Under the pieces are notes generated by a model. The model was not told the origin of the DNA. It did not search any database and saw only the letters and a list, made by a program, of their open reading frames with translations. The position numbers and the translations under genes were made by a program. From positions 8,179,845 to 8,243,844 of the forward strand of contig JAQFVV010000027.1 in NCBI GenBank assembly GCA_028023455.1: 64,000 nucleotides of DNA, written 5' to 3'. The number at the start of each line of letters is the position of its first letter. The stretch's first letter is position 1. This stretch comes from Epiperipatus broadwayi (Eukaryota > Onychophora > Udeonychophora > Euonychophora > Peripatidae). Shown piece after piece: positions 33,740 to 44,984 of the stretch.

Positions 33740-34275
33740 AGATAGTGTGTCCTGGTAAAAAAAGGAAGTAGTTCCCTCTGGAAGCTTCCTGCGACACCAT
33801 TTCTAAATCAATGTATGTGTTGTGTAGCGACCTACTTAAGCTATTCACCGTAAAAAATTTTAAGAGACTAGCTGGTCTGATTATAAATTATGACATAAAA
33901 TGTGACAATGTTTCTTACTACTATAAACCATCTTTAACGTTATTCCTGCCATCATGAAATCTTGTAAAACACTTGAAAACATTCTCATGGCTCATGGCTT
34001 CACTATTGTACAGTTTGAATCATTTCAAACACTCAGTATCAATTTCTCCAATTTAAAGCAAAATTTAAAGATAGTGCACTGTTACATGATGAGTTAAGGT
34101 ACAAAACATTGATTCAAACATGGTAGCATCTTAAAATTTTTGTGGCAAGTAATAGCTAAACAATGTTGCTGAATAATACATATGCTAATTCAGAGATGAC
34201 TTGCAGGCAGCTTGAATAGAGAATGAGTCCCTCATCATCTTTTTACTGGGGACCCCTGCATATACACCATATATA
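33740..34275 (-). mobile_element. Mariner-derived MITE (M family), copy 4
   Basis: It begins TAGTGTGTCCTGGTAAAA and ends CATATACACCATATAT. The minus strand keeps a diverged transposase start and the ATGATGAGTTAAGGTAC and AAAATTTAAAG blocks shared with copies 2 and 5. It lies 150 bp upstream of the METTL2-type exon on the exon strand, so it is probably intronic. Confidence 0.75.
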
Positions 34276-34379
34276 TTTAAAAAGTCATCATCACCATTAG
34301 TTATTTGCCAATAGATAGATCAAACACATCAACGCAATAAACTTATATGAGCTTTAATTGTTATCCATTGTTTTATTAT

Positions 34380-34710
34380 TCCAAATGCTCATAAATAGCT
34401 CTTTTCTTTAAATTAATAATCAATTTCTTTCTCCTCCCATCTCTTTTTTTCTTACCCTATAGGTCATTCTAACATAATTTCTTCACTTCTAAATATATCT
34501 CTAAGCCTCACTATACAGCTTTGTTATCTCATTAATAAATAATCTTTCCTCATTTATTCTTTCAACAATGATAATCTAATCTTCTAGCTTTTTCATTCTC
34601 AAATCCACATTTCAAACATCTTCTGTTCCCTCTTCACAACTGTCCAAGTTCTTGACCTATATAAAGCTACAATGTAAGTAAAATATTTAACTTCTTAATT
34701 TAAAATTAAC
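34380..34710 (-). pseudogene. LINE C-terminal remnant
   Basis: Minus-strand frames give SRTWTVVKREQKMFEMWI-like sequence and MTYRVRKKRDGRRKKLI. The W-T...E-K...FEMW pattern matches the region following the RT thumb in many non-LTR elements. Heavily broken. Confidence 0.5.
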
Positions 34711-36029
34711 TGCTAAAACAACACGTGATGTTTAGAGAGTTGATTTTATGAGAGAAAAACATATATATATATTGTACTGGACAGTATCCATATATCCATC
34801 AGTTAAGAGTGCCACCAGTCTTTGCTTATAGCCTGGATAATTTATTTCCGTGCTAATGATGTCTGATCTGACGTTACCTTTATCCAATACTTAATCATTA
34901 GCTAGCTCAGTTTAGAGAGATTTAATAAACAATTGATAGACAGACAATAGCAAACAAACACTAGGCAAATTTAAAATAATTATAACAACACATTAAATAC
35001 TAAATGAAAACCCATGAAAGAAAATAAGCAAATCTCAAATAAATTAATTTCTATTATGGATGGTTTTCCTTAAAATGAGTTTATTACTGTTCATTTCATA
35101 TTAAGAGAATTTAATTACACATTTACCTTAAATAGTTCTTTTATGAAGATATGCAAAGACCTTAATCTAGTAACACCACAATTAATTTTGAACATACGCC
35201 TTTAACTTAAACTCATGGGTTTGCACAATATTATCCCAAAATAATCATAGCATAAAAAACAAAAAGTAATACAAGAATGCCCAAGGCTCTATTCATAAGA
35301 TCACCTTAGCGATAATAATACCAACTGCTCTCTTGATGGTAGGTAGCATGAGTATCACTAAACGTTAAAGGAGAAGCTTGCTGGAGGTTTTGCCGTTAGA
35401 GGCTTGGAAAGATTACAACAAATATAACAGTAATGAAATAAAGTGCCCTGAAAGCTGTATCAAAACATGGCCAAAGCAGAATTAACATAGACCATTATTA
35501 TTAAGTACCCAGAGAAATATATATAATGAAATATAAAAAAATATATATACTACTCTGACAGAACGTGGAATTTCGTAAGATTGACAACAGTATCCAACAC
35601 ACACAAAACAATACTGACTTTCATTTATATATTGGATCAAATTAAAATGCACAAGACATTATATATCTTAATAAAGTTAAAATCAATTGTATGAACAGAT
35701 ATAACAAAATTCCTCAAATTTTAAAAAAATTTATAAATAATTATTTATTTAAAAAAAATTTCTTACTCTAATAATAATCATGAAAATCTTATAATGACAA
35801 TAATAAACTTACTGTAAATCATTATTCAACTATCAATAATTAAGAAAAGAAAGATAATTTTAATATATATAAGCACATAGAAAAAAGGTTATAATGCACC
35901 ACCAACTTCAAATTCACCTTTAAAGTAAATTGAAAGATTTATATGGTGACTCCACACGTCCAAAACTTTTTCCAATAGTTTTATAAGAAGTATTTTGTCA
36001 ATTAAAATGGGACGCTAAGGAGATTTTAA
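34711..36029. other. Gap without recognised features
   Basis: AT-rich, with one less AT-rich stretch at 35,280-35,480 that has no recognisable frame. Confidence 0.55.
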
Positions 36030-36475
36030 AAAAAGGAAGATTATTTAAATTTTTGAAGATGATGTGGTTGTTTTTGCAAGTAATGCTTCTGAGCTTCGGG
36101 AAAATTTGCATGAGTTATCAGAGGAAAATAAGAAAGCAGAACTAAATGTAAATGCTAAAAATACTAATGTTCAATGGATTACATAAGAATGAGAGAACAA
36201 ACAGGCATCACTGTTATCATCAAAAGAATTAAGAAACTGAAGTGGATCTGGGTGAAATATATTGCTAGAAGAGCTGATAATAAATGGGGAGTTAAAGTAT
36301 TTTAAATTGAAGCCCAAGACATTGTAAAAGACTTAGAAAGAGACTATATATGAGACAGATGAAATAAGGAAATTTACTAGTGTGGTGTAGAGAAGAGACA
36401 AGGGATTAGAGAAACTGGATTAAACTTGAAGATCTTTATCCTGCAGTGGATCAATAATGGTCAAAAATGATGATG
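36030..36475 (+). pseudogene. RTE LINE, internally deleted copy
   Basis: EDDVVVFASNASELREN (motif C, FADD changed to FEDD) jumps after about 40 codons directly into the C-terminal end: RIKKLKWIWVKYIARRADNK, IVKDLERDY and KRQGIRETGLNL, matching the usual LKW-W-GHIAR-D-RW ... W-A-DR tail. The thumb is deleted. It ends in GATGATGATGA, typical of RTE tails. Confidence 0.75.
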
Positions 36476-38160
36476 ATGAATGAAACTACCATAAGATCTG
36501 ATAACAATGAAAAATAACTACTATAATTCTGGTGAATAGTGACTCAACAGTAAAAATTAACGCTACTATCAAAGTACAAACAATCGTTCATTTGATAAAA
36601 TAATCGTATGATTAATTGCTTGGGAGGTCATGTGACATTCAAGTATGAAAAATAATAAACTAGGCTTCAGTCCAAGACCTTAACTTTTTATTCTGTCACA
36701 CTTATCGCTGCAAGAAACCGCTCTTCATATTATGAAATAGACCCAAAAAAGCTCGGGAGAAAGCTAGTAAAGACTGGGAAATACTCAACCAATAAAAACC
36801 CTCCTGCTTTATATAAGTATCTCTGCTTTATAATGATAACGGCAGTACAACTATTAGCAATACTCATTCAAATTCTGAATTCAAACTGTGAGAGAAATGT
36901 AATTTAATAAAGACCAAAAATATTAACAAAAAACTAATATTATTTTTTTGTTGTTGTTACTTTGGAATTAGAGCTAATGTGATTGAAAATTGAGCTCACA
37001 AACGAATCTGTGAATAAAAACTGAATTAAACACATTTATATTCTTCTAAAAAAGAAAAGAAAGAATTTTTTATCTCAATATTACATATTTCGGATCCAGA
37101 AAAAGTTTTTACAGAAAATCTTGCTTTCGCTGCTAATTTTGCATTTTAAACTAAGCTGTGGTGTCATCCAATAATCCTGTTGTGACTAATCCATGTCACA
37201 TATACACATGATATTGGAAAACATAAAACATTTCAGTCCCTCCCAGTGATTATCATTATAATATATGTGCTCATCATTATAAGTTAAATACATGTTTGTT
37301 TGTTTTAAATGAAATTTTAGGTCACCATTTTGGTGTAAAAAAATCAATCAATTAAGTTTGTCCAAATATCCTGTGTAGGCATTGTTTTATGAGATAGCAA
37401 ACCCAAAGTACCTTTTTTTAAAGCTTTTTATTTCTCTTCTGATAATTTGACTATCTAGAAATATTCTCAGGGCTTTCCTTTATATTTATTTGGATGACTG
37501 AGGACAACTACTAGAGAGTCAAAATACTGAAAGAAAAATTCAAATCATTTTTAAAAGGTGTAAAATTAACATTTATTAATATAATTGATATTCTAACAAA
37601 AATAGACAGATAACAATTGTACAGTCAAAAAAATAACATATTTTGCTCTAGGAACTAAAACAATATTACATACGTGCGAACACACACGCACTCGTTACAG
37701 AGAAGGATGGACACCAGACATCAGTTTTTATTAAAAAAAAACTTTGATCAAAGGCATTGAGCTTTTAATTAATTTAAATTGGCTCCATATTAGAAAAAAA
37801 AAAATGTATCATTAAATTATGCAGACTTTAATTAAATGAACATTAATCATTTACAACATCCCCACCACTGAACAAAACATTACAGTATCTGCTCTCAATA
37901 CAATAATTGTTAAGAGCACTCAACATTTTTGTTACTGATCATTTATTTGATGATTATACGCATTCAAATGCTAATTTGATTTCACAATTATTAAGTGTTA
38001 AAAAAAAATCCTAATATTTTATAAAGTTAAAAAATGATTATTTAAGATTATATTTTAATTATTCAAATGTTTTAAACGTAAAACAGAAATTTAATGCACA
38101 AAAGCAAAGTTTTTTTCCCTTTAACAACACCAAACAATATAAGTGCACCTTTTTCCATAA
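36476..38160. other. Gap without recognised features
   Basis: AT-rich sequence. Nothing supported on either strand. Confidence 0.55.
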
Positions 38161-38939
38161 TAGTCATCATCATCTTCAACCATAACCAATCCACTGCAGG
38201 ACAAAAGTCTCTCCACGTTTTCTACAAATTTTTTGATCTCTAGCCTCTGTTCCTTACAACACCCAGCAAATTTCTTTATTTCATCTATCCATCTCACATG
38301 TGGTCTCTTCTAGATCTTTTACAATCTCTTCCTCATTTAATCTATTTTATATGTGGTCTCCTTCTAGATTTTTTTCAATCACTTCCTCACTTCATCTATT
38401 CATTTACATGTGATCTCTTTCTGGACCTTTCACAATATCTTCCTCATTTCCTCTATCCATCTCACGTGGTCACTTTTTAGATCTTTTACAATCTCTTTGG
38501 ATTCAGTTTAAGACTTCAACTTTCCATCTATTATCATCTCTTCCAGAAATATGTCCAATCCAGCTGCATTTCAGTTAATTAATTCTTTTAATGGCGTCAG
38601 TGATAACTATTTGTTTCTCTCACCATGTATTTTGTTTTCAATCTTTTCTTGTAAACTGTCTTTATCCATACTTTATTGGGTGGTCTGATGTCTGAATTTC
38701 TTTTCTGCTAAATGTCCAAATCTCAGACCTGTAAGTATAAACAGGTACAACACATCATCTTTTTCAAACATATAGTTCCTTTTCCTTTTAATATTGTTAT
38801 TTCTACCAAAAGCACTCAAACCAAGTTTAATTCTATGATTAATATCAATCATTATGTTTACATTTGTGTTAAACCACTAAACATCATACGATTGCCATTC
38901 TTTATGCTTACACAATCTGTTTACGCAGAGGCAAAACAC

Positions 38940-39165
38940 TTCATGCAGTAGCTAATAAGGTAAAAGGTGGCTGCTGGAGGGTTGCATTAGATCCTAAGAT
39001 CTAGTTGCAGTGCTCTCAGATCCAAGGCTCCTCACTGATGAAGGTTATAAGCTAGAAAATCTGGGGATATTGGATGAGTAGACACTAGAAAGGGATTTTA
39101 TGCATAAACCTTTCTGCATTCATTGATTACTCTGGCTTGCACTGAGTGGCACTACTGGGTACATT
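38940..39165 (+). repeat. F1 copy inserted in the RTE LINE
   Basis: From GGTAAAAGGTGGCTGCTGGA to CACTGAGTGGCACTACTGGG. The core at 39,029-39,070 keeps CTCA-CTGATGA and CTGGGGA, but five bases of helix III are deleted (GAAAATCTGG). RTE sequence continues on both sides. Confidence 0.85.
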
Positions 39166-39605
39166 TGTATTAATAATCAGATTAAGGTATTTGTAGTTGT
39201 TAACTTCTATTTCATGATCATTCAACTGTATTTCTTCTTCATAAAAAAAACCCACTAAACAGTCTTTTTAACATTTAACTTTAGTCCCAAATCTTGTAAT
39301 TCTTGCAACATTTCCTGAAGCTCTGAAGCATTATTTGCAAAAACAACCAAATCATCCTGCAAAATCTAGATTACTTAAATAATCTCCACTTACTTTCCTT
39401 TTTCAATCTAGAACATGGGTGTGACAATAATCTCGGCCTCAGGGTGGCCTTTGAGCATTCCATCATCAGATTTTCAATTGGATGGATGGTTGAAGAGTTG
39501 GAGTGTGGAGTGGATTGAAGTCTGTCCATTAAACTATGAGGATAGTCTATCTTAATATATATCTGAGCACTTATATTATATATGTGTGTAAAGATGATAG
39601 TCTGG

Positions 39606-39649
39606 ACCAACTGATGATTGCTGGTTTAACATGAAATATGTATATTGGT
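39606..39649 (+). ncRNA. Hammerhead-like core, F2 array unit 1
   Basis: ACCAA, CTGATGA, TTGCT-GGTTT-AACAT, GAA, ATA-TG-TAT, A, TTGGT. Helix I has five pairs and helix III three; helix II is weakened by C-A and T-T oppositions. The cleavage triplet is AUA. Confidence 0.55.
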
Positions 39650-40082
39650 GATTATTTATCTTTTCAGCATATATGTGTTTAGGTGTATCAGTGTTATTAG
39701 ATAGAGTGGAGAGAGGTGGGTGGTGTGAAAGTCTGTGCTCATATTCCCTATATTACATATATATATAGCCACAGGTATATAACAAGCCTGTGTTTCAGTT
39801 ATTACATTATAGAGATGTCTGCCCATCCTTGCATATGTATTAAATGGATAATGTCCTGTACATGTGGGGTTCAGATTGACCTTAGGTCAACATGGGTGTG
39901 ACAATAATCTCGGCCTCAGGGTGGCCTTTGAGCATTCCATCATCAGATTTTCAATTGGATGGATGGTTGAAGAGTTGGAGTGTGGAGTGGATTGAAGCCT
40001 GTCCATTAAACTATGAGGATAGTCTATCTTAATATATATCTGAGCACTTATATTATATATGTGTGTAAAGATGATAGTCTGG

Positions 40083-40126
40083 ACCAACTGATGATTGCTG
40101 GTTTAGCATGAAATATGTATATTGGT
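40083..40126 (+). ncRNA. Hammerhead-like core, F2 array unit 2
   Basis: It differs from unit 1 by one base that restores the C-G pair in helix II (TGCT with AGCA, four pairs). A T-T opposition remains at the core end of helix II. Helix I ACCAA/TTGGT is intact. Confidence 0.6.
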
Positions 40127-41680
40127 GATTATTTATCTTTTCAGCATATATGTGTTTAGGTGTATCAGTGTTATTAGATAGAGTGGAGAGAGGTGGGTGG
40201 TGTGAAAGTCTGTGCTCATATTCCCTATATTAAAATACTTCTTGTAAAACAGCCATAAAATGTTTCGGAGATATGGTCATTTTGTTGTACACTCATCTCA
40301 ATGTTAATTTTCTTAGTATCACTGTGTGCTGTTGAATTTTGATAAATGTTCTTCAGAATATGACAATATCCTGGGTCTATACCTTGATGATCCAATCCTT
40401 TAATCACTGAAGAAATGTTTATAGAATCAAATGCCTTTTCATAATCTACAAATCCAAAAGATAACAGCAACTCATATTCATTGATCCTTTCTATAATTTC
40501 TCTCAATACATGGATGTAATCAATGGTGCTAAAATCTCTTTTAAATGCAACTTGTTCTTTTAGTTAGTTAAAACCCACAGTTCTCTGGAGATTAATTGTA
40601 ATTATCTTGGCAAAGATTTTGTACAGCACTGACAGAATACTGATCGTTCTGTAATTTATTAACATTTTCTTTGACCCTTTCTTAAATACCAATATTGCTA
40701 CTGCACTCTTCCACTAATTTGGTATATCTTTATTATTTATACATTTGTTACGTCTAAACTTTACGAACAATTTTTCTATTTATTTATCTGCTTCTTTTAA
40801 GATATCGATTGTAATTCCATCATTTCCTGGGGCTTTTCCTTTCTTTATAGATTTAATTGCATGCCTCACTTCTTCATTTAAAGTCCTGGTCAATTTACAT
40901 GTAACAATCATTAATAACACTTTGTTCTCTTCTTCTTTATTATTTTGTAATTGTTTATAGAACTTTACTATATACATTTCACAAAGTTATCTTTCTTTTC
41001 TAATAATTCCATCTTTTTTCTTATTACCAAAATAACTTTCCTTCTAATTCCAAGATATTGTTTTACACTTTAGAGACTTTTGATCACTTTTATATCTTTT
41101 CTTGCCAACTTACAATTATATATATATATGTATAGGTATTAACTTTTTTTGTATCATTTTATAATGGATCGTTTTAAAAAAATTTATATTCCTTCTTTTC
41201 TTCATACATTTATTTGGATCCCAGTTTGGGAATATGCCAAGTGATATGCTAATCACTGTACCATAAGCTCTTTCCATAGGCAACATCATGAACCAAAGAT
41301 ACCAATTCAAAAATTATCAGTCAAAATCAAATTAATGTGGATATAAATGTACATAAATTAATTTACTCAAATAACAGTTCATTTCCCAGCCAATCAAATT
41401 GCAAGAAAGTATTCATTTAGACGCTTTAATTATCCTTTGTTAAAATGATGGGGCAACGGGTGAATTCTGGATATTTGATAGGCTAATTAAATAAATGTTG
41501 TTTGAGTAAATTGTTTTATGTAATTGTTCCAGTTTGGCAGTATGAATATTTGGATTCCATTAAATACATGTCTAACTAAGTAACATAAAACGCTTTATTA
41601 TATTATGTAAGATTGGTCGCTTAATTAAAATTTGATGTAGCTTTAAAAAAGTGGCACTTCTTCAGAAGAAAAACTTGAAT

Positions 41681-41820
41681 TTCATACTGACTTTTTTTTT
41701 CCATATGTCATAGCCCCGGCCGGGGACGGAACCCCACCCCCCTCCAACACCCACTTCCTTGTTGCGAAGGCGGCGCGCTCCCCTCTCGCAAAAAGCCCTG
41801 GATGTTCATACTGACTTTTT
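41681..41820 (-). repeat. GC-rich tRNA-type SINE with 16-bp target duplication
   Basis: TTCATACTGACTTTTT flanks the insert at 41,681-41,696 and 41,805-41,820. On the minus strand the insert ends GCTATGACATATGG plus A tail, close to the tail of the SINEs at 21.6 and 21.9 kb, but the head (GCGAGAGGGGAGCGCGCC) is different and very GC-rich for this window. Confidence 0.8.
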
Positions 41821-43220
41821 AGACACACACACCCCCTCTTTCCCAAAATGATGCTGAATGTGGTATTTACAATAACGTGTCCGAGATGGGGGGGGGGGTC
41901 ATAAAAAATCTTTATTAAACTTTTTAAAATTAAATTAATGATTAAATTTCAGTTTCTTACTAGATTAAAAAAAAAAAAAACAGACTAACTTCTTTTTACT
42001 TTTTTATTAGTAATGAAAAATATTTAGAGATTTGGTCGGGGGGGGGGGGGTTATCAGACGTTAAAGTTTAAAAAAAAAAAACCACGCACCCACGATCTGT
42101 TAAAAGACTTGAAATTATAAAGAAAATGTATTTTTAAAAAAATCAAATTAATTATAAAAAATAAAATAATATTAAATTGAACTGTAAATGTCAAGAAACA
42201 ACTCTAAAAAAATAAATTTTAAAAAAGTGAGGCAAACTGCTGGGGGATGTTAGGCAGTCACATGACTTTAAATCATCACATGATCTTTGCTTGCACATTT
42301 TGCTATCTATTAACATTTTCCTTCCAATTTCCTTATAGCAATGGATAAGGATTTATTAAATACTACCATCTATTGATTCTAAAGCTTATATTAAATAACA
42401 TATGTGTAATGAGACTGGAATAAAATTGCTAATGTATAACAATTTGCTAATTCTGGGTCATGGCTGGAGATTTAAAATTCCTTGAACGATTTTTATGCAG
42501 AAAAGAAAAAAACAATTCCAATTAACAGAAAGAGTTTAAAGTCGTGCAACATATCTAAAAGTTTGATGCTCGAATATTACTTAACTTGGCGAAAAACTGT
42601 CATCGTCATTTTTCAAATATTATTGAATCTCTGTAGGAATTCAATTTATTACAAAACTTTCCATCCTTGGCCTTCTCTCTTTTTCTCATCGCACCGCGAA
42701 ACTTCATTTGCCTCTCACGAAATATCGAGATTATATTTAGAACCACATTTGTCCCAACGAACACTATTCTATTAACACATCAGTCTAATTCCATTTCAAT
42801 CTTTTAACAGATATCTCACGTGTTTTTGCTTGTAAATGCTACCACGTGCCCCCCCCCCGCGCCCCATACTTCCCTATGTGACTGCACATTTAATGTCTTT
42901 TGATAATTGTCCAAATCTCAAATCTATACATAATATTATTACTTTTCAAGTTTCTTTCCTTTCATCAAGTTATTTTTAGCAAATGTATTTCATCAGAGTT
43001 TTCATCTTTATTGTTTACGTTGGAAATTTAACGAAATTATTTATAATTGTTAATTGCTATTTATTTCTTTTTGAAAACACAATGAATAATTGCTTAAATC
43101 TTTTAGGTATTTATTTTTAGTCCTACCTTTTTTCTGATAGCCACAAGATATCCTTAAGCATTGAAGTAAAGTTTGCAAGAAGTGATAAATAAATCGATCT
43201 TCACTGGGCAGAAAAATAAG
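41821..43220. other. Gap with G and C homopolymers
   Basis: Contains G runs of 11 (41,888-41,898) and 13 (42,038-42,050) and a C run of 10 (42,849-42,858). Chance ORF at 42,482-42,775. No gene seen. Confidence 0.55.
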
Positions 43221-43377
43221 TTACAATTCACAGAGTAAGATTTGAAATACAGGCATTCTTATACCTGGAACAAATATAGGATTTGAACTCAGACTTTCAA
43301 GCAACGTTCAACTATCCACACTATCTCATACTACTGTGATACACATGACCATGCACATGCGGAAAAGATAAATAATC

Positions 43378-43421
43378 ACCAATATATGTATTTCGTGCTG
43401 AATCAGCACTCATCAGTTGGT
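43378..43421 (-). ncRNA. Hammerhead ribozyme-like core, best F2 copy
   Basis: Minus strand: ACCAA (helix I), CTGATGA, GTGCT-GATTC-AGCAC (helix II, five Watson-Crick pairs including the G-C next to the core), GAA, ATA-CA-TAT (helix III), A (cleavage base, triplet AUA), TTGGT (helix I). Every invariant core base of a hammerhead is present, and all three helices form in 44 nt. Helix III is weak, as in the small retrozyme and PLE types that are thought to act as dimers. This is the strongest ribozyme candidate in the window. Confidence 0.75.
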
Positions 43422-43867
43422 CCAGATTATTATCTCCCACACATATATATATATATATATATAATCAGTGTTCAGTTTATATTAAGATAGCAAATCTTTA
43501 TACTTTAATGGACAGGCTTCAATCTACTCCAACCTCTAACTCTTCAGCCATCCATACCATTAAAAATCTGATGATAGATTGCCCAAATCCCATGCTGATG
43601 CCAATATTGTTGTTATACCCATATTGACCTGAGGATGCCAATATTGTTGTTATGCCCATGTCGACCTCAAGGGGTCCAAGGTCAAATGGGCATAACAACA
43701 ATATTGGCATCAGCATGAGATTTGGGCATTCTATGGTCAGGTTTTCAGTGGTATAAATGGCTGAAGAATTGGTAGATTGAAGCCTGTCCATTAAAGTATA
43801 AAGATTTGCTATCTTAATATATAAACTGTACACTGATTATATATGTGAGTTGGAGATGATAATCTGG

Positions 43868-43911
43868 ACCAACTGATGAGTGCTGGTTCAGCATGAAATA
43901 TGGATATTGGT
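43868..43911 (+). ncRNA. Hammerhead ribozyme-like core, right arm of F2 foldback
   Basis: ACCAA, CTGATGA, GTGCT-GGTTC-AGCAT, GAA, AT-ATGG-AT, A, TTGGT. Helix II has four Watson-Crick pairs plus a G-U at the core end. It is the inverted partner of the 43,378 core. Confidence 0.7.
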
Positions 43912-44299
43912 GATTATATCTTTTCTGCATATGTGTGTGATCATGTGTAACAGTAGTATGAGATAGTGTGGATAGTTGAAGGTTGCTTGAAAGTCTGAGT
44001 TCAAATCCTCTATATTTACAATTCACAGAGTAAATACATATAAGGCTTTAACCTTAATATTACGTTCCTTAAGTGCTTAATTTTACCATGAGAGGGACTT
44101 CTACAAATCTTAACACAAGATTAATAGTTGATTTTAAAATCCTTACATTAGTTAGTTATTTGCCAAACAAGCATCTTCTCCTAGCTACACTGTAATAAAC
44201 AAACTATTCTCTTCGTAATACAATGCTTTTCTATCTCCAGCATATATGTACATACCCTAATTCTTCTTTTTCATAAATTTTCTCAATAAATAATTTTTT

Positions 44300-44590
44300 T
44301 TTTCTAATCTTGTTCCCCTTTCAATATTGCAAATCTTATTTAAAATCTTCCAAAAGCAGTAACTTTAGTCCTACTCCAGTGCCATCTATTGATCAAAATA
44401 ATTGTTCATGGAAGCATATAAGGGGCTCATCTGATGTTGTTGGCATTTTACATCTTATTTTTATCTTTATCTTCCAAATCCATACTTCTAAAGCCATCGA
44501 TCATACTTCCCTTTTCTAATTACCCAAGTTTCTGCTCCATATTATAGCAACACTCCAAACAAAACGATTTAAAACCCTCATTTTTAAATC
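44300..44590 (-). pseudogene. LINE C-terminal remnant
   Basis: Minus-strand frames read LKMRVLNRFVWSVAII and ALEVWIWKIKIKIR, resembling the LL-R-VWSVLLYG ... FEMW-WR block after the RT of non-LTR elements. Broken and short. Confidence 0.5.
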
Positions 44591-44984
44591 TACAATAATT
44601 TCTAAGTGCAGGAGAATTACACCATACTCTTATTAAACCTCTTCATACATTTTCATGTCTATAAGTCCATGATGATTGCTTGTATATCTTCTTTTTGACA
44701 ATTTTAAAAACGTTTACTAAATTGTTTGTTTTTTTATAGACTAGTCTGCGACTATGGATTAAATTTGACAAGAAGAAGTAATATTCAAATTAAAAACATT
44801 ATTTGCTAATTAACTTTGACAATTTTTAAAAGCACTAAGTTATTCTATAATTTTCTGACTGATTATCATTTTTAAGCATCTCTCCATCTATTTTATTTTC
44901 AGTGCTCAGGGCCTTAGCAAGTTCCGTTAGACATATCCTCATTATCCGAAAGTTCTGCCTTGAAACTTCCTATACCCAATATTT

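Larger units (their letters stand above)
39414..40231 (+). repeat. F2 head-to-tail array, 1.7 units of 477 bp, inside the RTE LINE
   Basis: CATGGGTGTGACAATAATCT occurs at 39,414 and again at 39,891, period 477 bp, with very few differences over the shared 340 bp. Each unit has a hammerhead-like core. The second unit stops at CTCATATTCCCTATATT where RTE sequence resumes. The first unit continues with AGCCACAGGTATATAACAAG before the next unit starts. Non-coding. Confidence 0.9.
38165..41330 (-). pseudogene. RTE LINE, longest copy, invaded by F1 and F2 repeats
   Basis: Minus-strand order: an N-terminal RT linker near 41,000-41,310; RTLNEEVRHAIKSIKKGKAP, GNDGITIDILKEADK (RT motif 1, 40,780-40,977); FGFVDYEKAFDSINISSV (motif A with catalytic Asp, about 40,430-40,460); an insertion of two F2 units (39,414-40,231); QDDLVVF, then NNASELQEMLQELQDLGLK (motif C, FADD changed to LQDD); an F1 copy (38,940-39,165); and the 3' region ending at ATCATCATC near 38,165. 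The palm is split and mutated, so it is inactive. When active it would nick the target with an upstream APE domain (absent here) and reverse-transcribe its RNA. Confidence 0.85.
43221..44033. mobile_element. F2 foldback element with 18-bp target duplication
   Basis: TTACAATTCACAGAGTAA stands at 43,221-43,238 and 44,016-44,033 in the same orientation. Between them are two F2 copies head to head: the left arm (43,260-43,675) is minus, the right arm (43,680-44,015) is plus. The arms pair over most of their length, for example GGATTTGAACTCAGACTTTC with its complement at the right end, and ATGCCAATATTGTTGTTATG near the centre. Both arms carry a complete hammerhead-like core. The duplication length suggests target-primed reverse transcription rather than a cut-and-paste transposase. 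The outer ends include a B-box-like GAGTTCAAATCC. Confidence 0.85.

Noticed and set aside
39371-40087. Two identical ORFs reading SLMDRLQSTPHSNSS
   Set aside because: They are antisense translations of the duplicated F2 unit; identity reflects the repeat, not a gene.
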